A DNA stretch of 50,556 nt from contig JAKAJM010000009.1 of assembly GCA_021813765.1 (NCBI GenBank), forward strand, positions 1 through 50,556, in the 5' to 3' direction. The position numbers were made by a program, and so were the translations under genes. The notes below the pieces were generated by a model. That model did not search any database. It had not been told where the DNA came from and saw only the letters and a list, made by a program, of their open reading frames with translations. Positions 1 through 8,082 of the stretch are shown piece by piece (position 1 is the first letter of the stretch; each line of letters opens with the position of its first letter). The DNA comes from Nitrospirota bacterium (GTDB lineage Bacteria; Nitrospirota; Thermodesulfovibrionia; Thermodesulfovibrionales; JdFR-88).

Positions 1-1
1 C

Positions 2-148
2 AACCTGACCTTCGGGGAGTGGCCGCAGGTCTTCGGGGACAACAAGATGACAACCGCCCTTCTGGACAGGATTACCCATCACTGCGAAATAATCGAGACC
101 TGCAACGAGAGCTGGAGAATCAAAACGAGAAACACAAACAAAAACTGA
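2..148 (+). CDS. istB: IstB-like ATP-binding transposition helper, C-terminal 48 residues (5' end off window)
   Basis: Frame 2 is open from the window edge and ends at a TGA at 146-148. The translation contains [10 protein letters not shown], then [16 protein letters not shown] and ESWRIK, which is the conserved C-terminus of IstB proteins of IS21 elements. IstB is an AAA+ ATPase that helps the IstA transposase choose and capture target DNA. Only the tail is visible, so the Walker motifs and the start cannot be checked. It is followed directly by the element's terminal repeats, which supports the assignment. Confidence 0.8.
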   Translation, partial: NLTFGEWPQVFGDNKMTTALLDRITHHCEIIETCNESWRIKTRNTNKN

Positions 149-159
149 CTACCTGGGGT

Positions 160-209
160 GGGTCAAAATCGGATGCCGATAGCGGGTCAAAATTCAACGC
201 CTATTGACA
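160..209. repeat. IS21-type terminal repeats
   Basis: GGGTCAAAAT occurs at 160-169 and again at 184-193, 24 bases apart, followed by the outer end CCTATTGACA at 200-209. In IS21 elements such internal repeats near the tips are transposase binding sites. The assignment rests on the visible repeats plus the adjoining istB tail. Confidence 0.7.
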
Positions 210-623
210 GCTGAATAAATCCGGCCTTTCAGCCCTAGAATTTTCTTTAGTGAGCAGCGGGCCCGAATCTCATCCGCTACTGCATCTTTTAAAAAAACTG
301 TTTGTATGGACAATGCAGCGGCCCGAGAATTATGATGAAACCGGCAGGCCTCTTGAAGCTAAGGGCCGGAAAGGAGTTTTGTATTTTAATCTGATGCGTT
401 TGATCCTGTCCCGCGGACCACAAAATATAAACCGCAGGTTATTGGACCTTTGAACAATTTGAACAGTCTGGAGTGGAAAACCATTTAAAATCGGGATGTT
501 GGAAATTCCAGTTTGAACGGTAAAGCATAAAAAGGCAGCAGGCAGCCTTGGGCGGAGCATAAAGTCCCTCATCGGCTTGCCAGGCTTTACCCACCCCCCT
601 TTTTTATGGGAAAATAACGGACA
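210..623. other. Intergenic stretch between the IS end and tlyA
   Basis: No gene is recognised here. A 67-codon frame opens with GTG at 250 and closes at 453, but its product matches nothing I know, has no clear ribosome site and has a composition unlike the neighbouring genes. The base composition is more AT-rich than the flanks. The stretch may be chromosomal sequence interrupted or displaced by the IS insertion. Confidence 0.4.
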
Positions 624-1364
624 TTGAAAAAGAAAAAAAGGCTGGACATGCTTGTTCTGGAGCGCGGGCTTGCGGAGACTAGGCAGAGGGCGGCCGCCCT
701 TATCCTGGGCGGAATGGTCTACGTGGACGGCGTTGCCGCGACGAAGGCCGGGGAACAGGTGGATGAGAAAGCCCCGATAGAGGTCAGAGGCACAACGCAA
801 TATGCAAGCAGAGGGGCGCTTAAGCTGGAGGGCGCGGTAAAGGCCCTTGGAGCAAGCTTCCGCGGCAAAACGGTGATGGACGTTGGGGCCTCCACCGGAG
901 GGTTTACGGACTATATGCTGCGGATGGGGGCAAGCAGGGTTTATGCGGTGGATGTGGGTTACGGACAGCTTTATTACAAGCTGCGTGAAGACCCGCGGGT
1001 AGTGCTGCTTGAAAAGACCAATATAAGGCATCTGGAAAGGGAGGCCGTACCGGAAGACATTGACCTTGCGACGATAGACGTGTCCTTCATCTCGCTAAAG
1101 CTGGTGCTTCCCAAGGTGGCGGAGTTTTTAAAAAAGGGAGGCGAGATACTTGCGCTTGTAAAGCCCCAGTTCGAGGTGGGCAAGGGCGAGGTTGAAAAGG
1201 GGGGCGTGGTAAGGGACGAGGAGAAAAGGAAAGCGACGGTCCGGTCCGTTATCGAAGCCGCCAGCGCCATGGGGCTCTCCTTTCTTGGGCAGTATGAGTG
1301 CGAGGTCCGGGGCCAGAAAAAGGGCAATATAGAATATTTCGTTTACCTGAGAAAGGGTCTCTGA
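624..1364 (+). CDS. tlyA: TlyA-family rRNA 2'-O-methyltransferase (hemolysin A family)
   Basis: The 246-residue product has the TlyA architecture: an N-terminal S4 RNA-binding domain (about residues 5-65, with LDMLVLERGLAETRQRA) and an FtsJ/RrmJ-like methyltransferase domain. The SAM-binding loop DVGASTGGFTD starts at D86. Family catalytic residues can be placed at a Lys in ASRGALKLEG, D152 (ATIDVSF), K180 (LVKPQFE) and a C-terminal Glu in NIEYF. Characterised TlyA proteins methylate ribose 2'-OH groups on 16S and/or 23S rRNA; which one applies here cannot be told. The start is taken as TTG at 624 because the S4 domain begins immediately after it; the next ATG (648) would cut into that domain. 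The next gene follows within 30 bases and is probably cotranscribed. Confidence 0.9.
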   Translation: MKKKKRLDMLVLERGLAETRQRAAALILGGMVYVDGVAATKAGEQVDEKAPIEVRGTTQYASRGALKLEGAVKALGASFRGKTVMDVGASTGGFTDYMLRMGASRVYAVDVGYGQLYYKLREDPRVVLLEKTNIRHLEREAVPEDIDLATIDVSFISLKLVLPKVAEFLKKGGEILALVKPQFEVGKGEVEKGGVVRDEEKRKATVRSVIEAASAMGLSFLGQYECEVRGQKKGNIEYFVYLRKGL

Positions 1365-1391
1365 TCCAATTTGACAGGACAAGGGGAAAAT

Positions 1392-2096
1392 ATGGCTGGA
1401 CAGAACGAAAACCCGGCATTCGAGCTTGCAAGGCTTTCGGCGGAAGCCATGGAGATACTCCTTGACGAGGCCGAGGAGCCGGATATGTTCGAGGAGACCC
1501 TGAGGCTGAACGGCGAAAACAGGGAGATATTGAAGCTGCTTTGCGGCCACCCCGGGACTCCGCCGGCGGTAAGGGAGGAGGCCGCAAGGGCCCTTGGCGC
1601 GGGAAATCCAGCCGGGAAAAAGGCCGCGGGCCCGCTTGAAGACAAGGGGCCCGGACAGACGGAGGAGGCAAAGCGCGAGAGCATTGCCAAAAAGATCCGC
1701 AGTCTCACGGTGGGGGAGAAGATACGCATTTCGATGAAGGCGGGCAGGGAGGCGAGGGCCCTGCTGCTTAAGGACGCGAACAAGCAGGTGGTGCTCGGGG
1801 TCATGGCGAACCCCAGGATAACCATATCGGAGGTGGAAATGGCGGCCCGCTCCCGGTCCATGCCGGAGGAGGCCCTGAGGGAGATAGCAAAGAACAAGGA
1901 ATGGGTGAAGAGCTATACGGTCATATGCAACCTGGTGTCAAACGCGAAAACCCCTGCGGGCGTCTCGCTTGGTTTCCTGCCCTGGATAAAATCAAAGGAC
2001 CTGCACCTGCTTGTCAGGAACAAGGACGTGCCGGATGTGGTGCGCACCGCCGCCAGGAAGTTCGCCGAGACGAGGGACAGGAAACGTCAATCCTGA
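1392..2096 (+). CDS. Uncharacterised helical-repeat (HEAT-like) cytoplasmic protein
   Basis: The 234-residue product has no signal peptide or membrane segment. The N-terminal 65 residues are acidic and helical, followed by a charged Gly/Ala-rich linker (about 65-95). The C-terminal part has short helical repeats resembling leucine-rich-repeat-variant or HEAT units: GEKIRISMKAGREARALLLKD, then VLGVMANPRITISEVEMAA, ALREIAKNKEW and DLHLLVRNKDVPDVV, with recurring NPRIT/NAKTP-type turns. I recall similar unnamed proteins in Deltaproteobacteria and Nitrospirota. The ATG at 1392 is preferred over a TTG at 1371 because AGGGG lies just upstream of it. It directly follows tlyA. The function is unknown; a protein-interaction scaffold is the most that can be inferred. 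Confidence 0.75.
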   Translation: MAGQNENPAFELARLSAEAMEILLDEAEEPDMFEETLRLNGENREILKLLCGHPGTPPAVREEAARALGAGNPAGKKAAGPLEDKGPGQTEEAKRESIAKKIRSLTVGEKIRISMKAGREARALLLKDANKQVVLGVMANPRITISEVEMAARSRSMPEEALREIAKNKEWVKSYTVICNLVSNAKTPAGVSLGFLPWIKSKDLHLLVRNKDVPDVVRTAARKFAETRDRKRQS

Positions 2097-2132
2097 TCGC
2101 TTAAAACAAAAGCCCTCGAATTCTAAATATAA

Positions 2133-2161
2133 TTGACATTCGATGGGCCGTCTGATATGTT
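2133..2161 (+). promoter_or_regulatory. Sigma-70 promoter with extended -10 upstream of shc
   Basis: A perfect -35 box TTGACA (2133-2138) is separated by exactly 17 bases from a -10 box TATGTT (2156-2161), which is preceded by TG at the extended -10 position (2153-2154). It lies in the 100-base gap before shc and points into the hopanoid genes, so it probably drives shc and possibly the rest of the rightward run. Start-site mapping has not been done; the call is from sequence only. Confidence 0.7.
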
Positions 2162-2196
2162 ATGGCTAAGCCGAAAACTGGTTTTTTTCATAAAAA

Positions 2197-4188
2197 ATGA
2201 AAATAAAAAAAAGGCGCACTCTTAAAGACAACTCTATAATAGCGCACACCGGGTTCAAGGGTGAGTTGAAGCCATTTCCGAAGGCGCCGGACCTTGCCCA
2301 GGAAGTGGAAAACGCCATCAGGAAAACGCAGGCTTTTTTCCTCTCGGAGCAGCACGAGGACGGGTACTGGTGGTATGAGCTGGAGTCGAACTCCACCATC
2401 ACCGCCGAATATCTCATGCTCCTGCATTTCCTTGGTCTGGAGGACCGGCACAGGGACAAAATGATAGCCTCCTACCTGCTGGACAAGCAGAGGACGGACG
2501 GCACATGGCCCATACACTGGGACGGGCCGGGGGACCTCAACTGCACTATAGAGTCCTATTTCGCCCTGAAGCTTGCCGGGTTGAGTGCCGATGCGCCTCC
2601 CCTGAGGAGGGCAAGGGAGTTCATCCTGGCGCATGGCGGGGTAGGGGCCTCAAGGGTCTTTACCAGGATATTTCTGGCCCTGTTCGGGCAGGTGGACTGG
2701 ATGGACCTGCCTTCTCTGCCCGTGGAGATAATGCTTTTGCCTCCAAGGTTTCCCTTCAGCGTCTACAGCTTTTCAAGCTGGGCCCGATCAACATTCGTGC
2801 CTCTTTCGATAATCCTGGAGATGAGGCCGGTTGTGGAACCCCCGGAGAGCGCGCGCATAGATGAGCTTTTCATCAAGGGCGGCAAGGGGTACGGCCATGG
2901 CCAGGACAAGATGCTCCACGCGGCGATCAAGAAGTTCTTCCGCATGGTAGACAGGACGATGAAGGGCCTGGAGAGGTTCCCGCTGAGGCCGCTAAAATCC
3001 AGGGGCCTCAGGGCCGCTGAAAAATGGGTGCTCGAGCACCAGGAGGAAACAGGCGACTGGGGCGGCATACAGCCTGCCATGGTCAACTCCATCCTGGCGC
3101 TTTCCGCGCTTGGGCACGGCGTGGAGAGCCCGCCTTTGCGCAAGGGACTGGAGGCGCTTGGCCGGTTTGCCATAGAGCAGGATGACGGGCTGGTGCTGCA
3201 GTCCTGCATCTCCCCGGTTTGGGATACCGCCCTGACGTCGATCGCGCTTGCCACTTCCGGGGTCCCGAGGGAACACCCCTCGCTGGCAAACAGCTGCGCG
3301 TGGCTGGAGTCCAAGCAGATAGACAGGAAAGGCGACTGGAGCATAAAAAGGCCGGACCTGGAGCCGGGCGGATGGGCATTCGAGTTTGAGAACAACTGGT
3401 ACCCGGATGTGGATGACTCGGCGGTGGTCCTGATGTTCCTTGGCAATTACGCGGACAAGGAGCATACGAAAAAGAAGGTGGAGAAGGGGATAAACTGGGT
3501 GCTTGGCATGCAGGGCAGCGACGGGGGGTGGGGGGCCTTTGATGTGGACAACGACTTTGAGGTCCTGAACCAGATACCCTTTGGCGACCTGGAGGCCATG
3601 ACCGACCCCTCCACCGCGGACGTAACGGGTCGCGTCCTTGAGATGCTTGGCATCCACGGATTCAGCATTTCGGACGAAAGGGTGCAGCGCGCCATCGAGT
3701 TCATCCGGAAAACCCAGGAGGAGGACGGCTCGTTCTGGGGCAGGTGGGGCGTAAATTACGTCTATGGCACATGGTCTGTCATCATGGGCCTTGCCTCGAT
3801 CGGCGAAGATCTTTCAAAGCCGTATGTCCGAAGGGCGGTAAGGTGGCTCAAGAACTTCCAGAACCTTGATGGCGGATGGGGGGAGCGCTGCGAGTCCTAC
3901 AGCGATTGCAGGCTGAAGGGGCACGGCGCAAGCACTCCTTCCCAGACGGCATGGGCCATACTGGCCCTTGTGGCGGCCGGAGAGGCGGGATCCGTGGAGG
4001 CTGAAAGGGGCGCGCGCTACCTGCTTGAAACACAGAATGCCGATGGCACATGGGACGAGGAAGAGTTTACCGGCACGGGTTTCCCCAAATATTTCATGAT
4101 ACGGTATCATAATTACAGGAACTGTTTCCCGCTCATGGCGCTTGGCAGATTCCTTGCGGCGAAAAAAGCCCGGGTAAAAAAGGCATAA
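2197..4188 (+). CDS. shc: Squalene-hopene cyclase
   Basis: This enzyme cyclises squalene to the pentacyclic hopanoids hopene and diplopterol at the cytoplasmic membrane. The 663-residue length is normal for the family. The catalytic acid motif DxDD is present as DVDD at residues 404-407 in NWYPDVDDSAV. Multiple QW repeats are visible, including QEEDGSFWGRWGVNYVYGTW, QNLDGGWGE and QNADGTWDE, and the C-terminal TGFPKYFMIRYHNYRN block is typical. The ATG at 2197 has no strong ribosome site, but the following residues give a normal N-terminus. It is the first gene after the promoter at 2133-2161 and is followed by hpnA. Squalene-forming genes are not nearby and must lie elsewhere. Confidence 0.97.
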   Translation: MKIKKRRTLKDNSIIAHTGFKGELKPFPKAPDLAQEVENAIRKTQAFFLSEQHEDGYWWYELESNSTITAEYLMLLHFLGLEDRHRDKMIASYLLDKQRTDGTWPIHWDGPGDLNCTIESYFALKLAGLSADAPPLRRAREFILAHGGVGASRVFTRIFLALFGQVDWMDLPSLPVEIMLLPPRFPFSVYSFSSWARSTFVPLSIILEMRPVVEPPESARIDELFIKGGKGYGHGQDKMLHAAIKKFFRMVDRTMKGLERFPLRPLKSRGLRAAEKWVLEHQEETGDWGGIQPAMVNSILALSALGHGVESPPLRKGLEALGRFAIEQDDGLVLQSCISPVWDTALTSIALATSGVPREHPSLANSCAWLESKQIDRKGDWSIKRPDLEPGGWAFEFENNWYPDVDDSAVVLMFLGNYADKEHTKKKVEKGINWVLGMQGSDGGWGAFDVDNDFEVLNQIPFGDLEAMTDPSTADVTGRVLEMLGIHGFSISDERVQRAIEFIRKTQEEDGSFWGRWGVNYVYGTWSVIMGLASIGEDLSKPYVRRAVRWLKNFQNLDGGWGERCESYSDCRLKGHGASTPSQTAWAILALVAAGEAGSVEAERGARYLLETQNADGTWDEEEFTGTGFPKYFMIRYHNYRNCFPLMALGRFLAAKKARVKKA

Positions 4189-4296
4189 GTTCTTTTGGTT
4201 TTTTTCATTTCGCTTTTTTTCTCTGTGGCGCGCTCTTATTTTAATGAGAACTTCAGCGGATTTTTTTTATATTAAGGCATTGGCGGTTTTTATTTA

Positions 4297-5325
4297 ATGA
4301 AAGCTCTGGTAACAGGGGCCACCGGCTTTGTAGGGTACCATGTGGCCGCAAAACTGGCGGAAAGGGGCTATGCTGTCCGCGCCCTTGTCCGGGATGAGAA
4401 GGCCGCCCCCTGGCTCTCCAGGCTGGGGATAGAGCTTGTAAAAGGCGATATAAGGGATTTTGGCTCCGTCTCAAGGGCCGCAAAGGGCTGCCAGGAGGTT
4501 TATCATCTGGCTGCCGACTACAGGCTTTGGGTGCCTGACCCCGCCCGGATGTACGAAACGAACGTGGCGGGCACCGTGAACGTGATGCGTGCGGCCATGG
4601 AGGCCGGGGCCGGCAGGATAGTCTATACCAGCACCGTTGGCGCGCTTGCCCCCTCCAGGAAAAACGGACAGCCCTCGGATGAAGACACCCCGGTAAGCCT
4701 TGCGGACATGACCGGCCATTACAAGAGGTCCAAATTCCTGGCTGAACGGGAGGTGGAGAAATTCGTCCAAAAGGGGCTGCCGGCCGTTATCGTAAACCCT
4801 TCCACCCCCATAGGCGCAAAGGATAGAAAACCCACCCCAACCGGGGCGATGATCGTAAGCTTTCTTAACGGGAAGGTGCCGGCCTATCTGGACACGGGGC
4901 TTAATTTCGTGAACGTCTTGGATGTGGCGGAGGGGCATCTGCTTGCCGCGCGCCATGGAAGGACAGGCGAAAAATACATACTGGGCGGCCACAACATGAC
5001 GCTCAAGGATTTTTATCTGGAGCTCTCCGCGGCCTCCGGCGTTAAGGCCCCATCCGTGAAGCTTCCTTACGTGCCCGTGTTGATCGCGGCATACATAAGC
5101 GAGGGGTTTTCAAGGTATCTGGCTGGCGGAAAGACAGCGCCCTCAATACCCCTTACAGGGGTAAAGATGGCCGGGAAATACATGTTTTATGATTCCACAA
5201 AGGCGCAAAGAGAGCTCGGGTTGCCGGTGACGCCGGTAAGAGAGGCTGTGCGGCAGGCTGTGGAGTGGTTTGCCGGCAACGGTTATGTGAACACAAGAAA
5301 GACAGGAGCGGCAGTCTGCATATGA
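4297..5325 (+). CDS. hpnA: HpnA, hopanoid-associated NAD(P)-dependent sugar epimerase/reductase (extended SDR)
   Basis: The 342-residue product is an extended short-chain dehydrogenase with the nucleotide-binding motif GATGFVG at residues 7-13. It has the active-site pieces YTSTVGAL and YKRSK (YxxxK), and matches the HpnA group of dihydroflavonol-reductase-like proteins found in hopanoid clusters. The precise reaction of HpnA is unsettled; a role in side-chain modification is assumed from context. The stop overlaps the start of the next gene as ATGA, which suggests translational coupling. The 108 bases upstream are AT-rich without an evident promoter, so it is probably read through from shc. 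Confidence 0.88.
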   Translation: MKALVTGATGFVGYHVAAKLAERGYAVRALVRDEKAAPWLSRLGIELVKGDIRDFGSVSRAAKGCQEVYHLAADYRLWVPDPARMYETNVAGTVNVMRAAMEAGAGRIVYTSTVGALAPSRKNGQPSDEDTPVSLADMTGHYKRSKFLAEREVEKFVQKGLPAVIVNPSTPIGAKDRKPTPTGAMIVSFLNGKVPAYLDTGLNFVNVLDVAEGHLLAARHGRTGEKYILGGHNMTLKDFYLELSAASGVKAPSVKLPYVPVLIAAYISEGFSRYLAGGKTAPSIPLTGVKMAGKYMFYDSTKAQRELGLPVTPVREAVRQAVEWFAGNGYVNTRKTGAAVCI

Positions 5326-6113
5326 AAGACAGGAAACTCGGGGACGAATGGGCCGGCTGGAGCGGCGAGCTGGACCAGCGCGACCTGAAAGTTGACGAGG
5401 CCCCAGGGACTTTTATCATATTGGCCGTAGTTATGGTCATACTGTTTGTTGCCTTATCGTTTGCGGGGCTCTATATGATCCAGCCCAGGCTCGAGCAGTT
5501 CAGCCCGTCCGCTCCGGGGTTCGTGGAGAACGCGCTCATTGCGGCTGCTATCGCCATGGCGCTTGTGGGCAGCCTGTGGTTTTTCGTCCTTGCCAGGTGG
5601 AAAAAGCCGCTTTTCCCCAGCACATGGGTGGAGAAATATGTTCTATTCCTTTTGCCCAAAACGGTCTGGCTTGGCTCCAAGCTTGGCATCAGCAGGGACA
5701 GGGTGGGCAATTCGTTCATCAAGGCGCACAACAGCCTTATAAGGTCCTATGCCGGGAAGTTCAGCCCGGAAAGGCCGCTGATACTTCTGCCCCGCTGCCT
5801 TAAGGCGGACGTGAGGAAGGAGATACTCTCCATAGCGGGCGAGGACTTCAAGGTCGTCACCGCGGTGGGAGGAGAAGAGGCAAGAAGGGCAATAGAGGAG
5901 TACAGGCCCGGCTTCATTGTTGCCGTGGCCTGCGAGCGGGACCTTATGAGCGGCATGAAGGACGTGGCGGAGAAGGTGCCAGTCCTGGCCATACCGAACA
6001 GCCGGCCTGAAGGGCCCTGCAAGAACACTCATGTCCAGATGGAAGAGTTCAAGGAAGCGGTAATATTCATCAAGGAGGAGCTGAGAAAGTTCTCAAAAGG
6101 CAGCGGCAAATAA
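5322..6113 (+). CDS. DUF116-family membrane protein within the hopanoid operon
   Basis: The 263-residue product has two transmembrane helices (about residues 29-52 and 68-90) followed by a soluble DUF116-type domain. Three cysteines stand in conserved-looking contexts: C159 in LPRCLK, C204 in VACERDL and C233 in PEGPCKN, compatible with metal or Fe-S binding, which is inference. The ATG at 5322 overlaps the hpnA stop by four bases, has AGGAG at 5304-5308 and begins just before the first helix; a longer in-frame extension is not needed. It sits 4 bases before hpnH. No biochemical function is established for this family to my knowledge. Its tight coupling suggests a role in hopanoid modification or in supporting HpnH. 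Confidence 0.85.
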   Translation: MKDRKLGDEWAGWSGELDQRDLKVDEAPGTFIILAVVMVILFVALSFAGLYMIQPRLEQFSPSAPGFVENALIAAAIAMALVGSLWFFVLARWKKPLFPSTWVEKYVLFLLPKTVWLGSKLGISRDRVGNSFIKAHNSLIRSYAGKFSPERPLILLPRCLKADVRKEILSIAGEDFKVVTAVGGEEARRAIEEYRPGFIVAVACERDLMSGMKDVAEKVPVLAIPNSRPEGPCKNTHVQMEEFKEAVIFIKEELRKFSKGSGK

Positions 6114-6117
6114 AATA

Positions 6118-7155
6118 GTGGAAAACAGAAAACAGGACAAAAAACAGACCCGGTTTCAACCGGGGCTTTACAAGACCCTTACAAGTTATTTCATCAAAAA
6201 CACACTGAAAGGGAAAAAGAGGTTTCCCCTGGTGCTGATGCTTGAGCCTACGCACCGCTGCAACCTGGCCTGCATGGGGTGCGACAGGATAAGGACCGCG
6301 GCCGAGGGCGACCTGCCGGTGTCTGCCTGCATCGGGGCCGCCCGGGAATGCGGCGCCCCGGTGGTGGCCATAACAGGCGGCGAACCAATGCTGTACAAGG
6401 AACTGAAACAGCTCGTAAACGGCCTGATTGCCGATGGTAAATACATATACCTTTGCACAAACGGTGTGCTTGCCCAGGAATTCATAGAGACCTTCACGCC
6501 CAACCCGGCCCTCACCCTTAACTTCCATCTGGATGGAATGGACGCCACGCACGACAAGATCACAGGTCTGCCCGGCTCCTTCGGGAAGGCGGTGGAGTCC
6601 ATACGGACGGCAAAGGCAAAAGGGTTCAGGGTGAGCACAAACACCACCGTTTACAAGGCCTCCGACCCGGAGGACCTGGAGGGCCTTTTCGGCCTCCTTC
6701 ACTCTGCCGGGGTGGACGGGATGCTCATCTCCCCGGCCTTCGCCTACCAGAGCGTCGAGGATGAAAACATATTTTTCAACCGCGGTGAGATAAACGAGAA
6801 ATTCACCCGGATGTCCGGTTTCCTTAAGAAATACCCGCTTATAAACACCCCCATTTACATGGACTTCCTGTGCGGCAGAAGACAGATGCGCTGCACCCCG
6901 TGGGGTAACCCGACCTATAACCCTCTGGGGTGGAAGTCCCCGTGCTACCTGGTCACGGACGGCTATTTTGACACCTACGCCCGCATGATGAAGGAGACCG
7001 ACTGGGGCCGGTACGAGGACGGTAAAGACCCGAGGTGCGCAAACTGCATGGTGCACGGCGGCTATGAGACCACGGTCACGAGGATGGCATTCACCAACCC
7101 TCTTGATGGGCTCAAGCTCGCCTTCTGGAATTTTTCCAGCTCAAAAAAACGCTGA
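6118..7155 (+). CDS. hpnH: HpnH, radical SAM adenosylhopane synthase
   Basis: HpnH makes a C-C bond between hopene (diploptene) and the 5'-deoxyadenosyl group of SAM, giving adenosylhopane, the first step to C35 extended hopanoids. The 345-residue product has the radical SAM cluster motif CNLACMGC (C48, C52, C55), the GGEP motif (ITGGEPML) and the HpnH-typical blocks FHLDGMDATHD, CTPWGNPTYNPLGW and CANCMVHGGYE. The start is GTG at 6118, four bases after the DUF116 gene. The order hpnA, DUF116, hpnH with almost no spacing indicates a single transcript. Confidence 0.96.
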   Translation: MENRKQDKKQTRFQPGLYKTLTSYFIKNTLKGKKRFPLVLMLEPTHRCNLACMGCDRIRTAAEGDLPVSACIGAARECGAPVVAITGGEPMLYKELKQLVNGLIADGKYIYLCTNGVLAQEFIETFTPNPALTLNFHLDGMDATHDKITGLPGSFGKAVESIRTAKAKGFRVSTNTTVYKASDPEDLEGLFGLLHSAGVDGMLISPAFAYQSVEDENIFFNRGEINEKFTRMSGFLKKYPLINTPIYMDFLCGRRQMRCTPWGNPTYNPLGWKSPCYLVTDGYFDTYARMMKETDWGRYEDGKDPRCANCMVHGGYETTVTRMAFTNPLDGLKLAFWNFSSSKKR

Positions 7156-7168
7156 GAACGAAAAAAAC

Positions 7169-8059
7169 TTGCCCGTGGGCCATTTCATTAACCTCCTGTT
7201 GGGCACCATAGCCTTAAGGCCGTACGTCTTTCTTTTCTTTCTAACCTATCTTTTTGGCTGCTCGATGCAGTTTGGCTGCAAAAGGGCGCTTCTTTTTTCG
7301 GTGGCCGGTTATCTGATAGCGTGGGGGTCTGAGGTCTCCTCCATACATAACGGTTTTCCCTACGGCGCCTATTACTACATACAGAGCACGGCTGGCAGGG
7401 AGCTCTGGATAAAGGGCGTGCCCCTTATGGATTCGGCAAGTTATGTCTTTCTGGCTTATGCCAGCTATTCGACGGCCCTCCTCGCATTTTCTCCCCGTTT
7501 GCGGATGCGCGGCCAGGGCAGGTTTGATCTGCCCCTTCCGGGCAGGTCCTTTTTGCTGGACACATGGGAAACGAGGGCGCAGGCCTCAACCAGGGCGCTT
7601 GCCGCGCTTCTCTTTGTCTGCCTGGACATCGTAATAGATCCGGTTGCGCTTCGGGGCGACAGGTGGTTTCTGGGAAAGATATATGGCTACAGGAGCGCGG
7701 GGGCTTATTTTGGCGTGCCGCTTTCAAACTTCATAGGCTGGGCAGTGGTGGGCTACCTTATGGTATGGGCCTTCCAGGTGATAGACCGCGGGCTTGGCCG
7801 CTCTTTTACCATGGGCCGCGACCGTTACGGGCGGGGGGTGCCATGGAGGTTTGCGATAGGCCCGGCCCTTTACGTCTCCGTGGTCCTTTTCAATATGGCG
7901 GTCACTTTCCACATAGGGCAGGACAATATCGTCCTTGCAGACGCGTTCATCATGGCGCCGCTTGCCGCGCTTTTCCTGCTCGTAACAAGGCTGCAGATAA
8001 AAAACGCCAGCGAGGCCGCGATAAAACGGCACCTTGAGGATTTCCCTGGTTCTTTCTGA
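7169..8059 (+). CDS. CruF-like (carotenoid biosynthesis/DUF422) integral membrane protein
   Basis: The product (about 296 residues) has roughly seven hydrophobic helices and resembles the DUF422/CruF family, which includes the carotenoid 1,2-hydratase CruF and bisanhydrobacterioruberin hydratase. Conserved-looking blocks are EVSSIHNGFPYGAYYY, GVPLMDSASYVFLAY, FVCLDIVIDPVALRGDRW and GVPLSNFIGW. The start is uncertain: no in-frame ATG lies after hpnH, so TTG at 7169 or GTG at 7175 is likely; an ATG at 7064 would overlap hpnH by 92 bases. No carotenoid gene is visible in the window, so a role on hopanoids or another isoprenoid is possible. The assignment to the family is fairly firm, the substrate is unknown. 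Confidence 0.8.
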   Translation: MPVGHFINLLLGTIALRPYVFLFFLTYLFGCSMQFGCKRALLFSVAGYLIAWGSEVSSIHNGFPYGAYYYIQSTAGRELWIKGVPLMDSASYVFLAYASYSTALLAFSPRLRMRGQGRFDLPLPGRSFLLDTWETRAQASTRALAALLFVCLDIVIDPVALRGDRWFLGKIYGYRSAGAYFGVPLSNFIGWAVVGYLMVWAFQVIDRGLGRSFTMGRDRYGRGVPWRFAIGPALYVSVVLFNMAVTFHIGQDNIVLADAFIMAPLAALFLLVTRLQIKNASEAAIKRHLEDFPGSF

Positions 8060-8082
8060 ACAGGGATGACGCAATTCATTTT

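Larger units (their letters stand above)
1..209 (+). mobile_element. Right end of an IS21-family insertion sequence (left part outside window)
   Basis: The segment holds the C-terminal end of an IstB-type transposition helper followed by a terminus of IS21 type. The end reads ...CCTATTGACA, so the reverse strand starts TGTCAATAGG, and IS21 elements typically begin with TGTCA-like ends. Two internal copies of GGGTCAAAAT lie just inside the end, as expected for the multiple terminal repeats of this family. The last base of the element is placed at 209. The other end and istA lie outside the window, so whether the element is complete cannot be judged. Confidence 0.8.

Noticed and set aside
330-1031. 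A 233-codon reverse frame overlapping the start of tlyA
   Set aside because: It overlaps the clearly conserved TlyA domains and has no recognisable motif.
7064-7168. Longer N-terminus for the CruF-like protein starting at ATG 7064
   Set aside because: It would overlap hpnH by 92 bases and the added residues are not hydrophobic or family-like.
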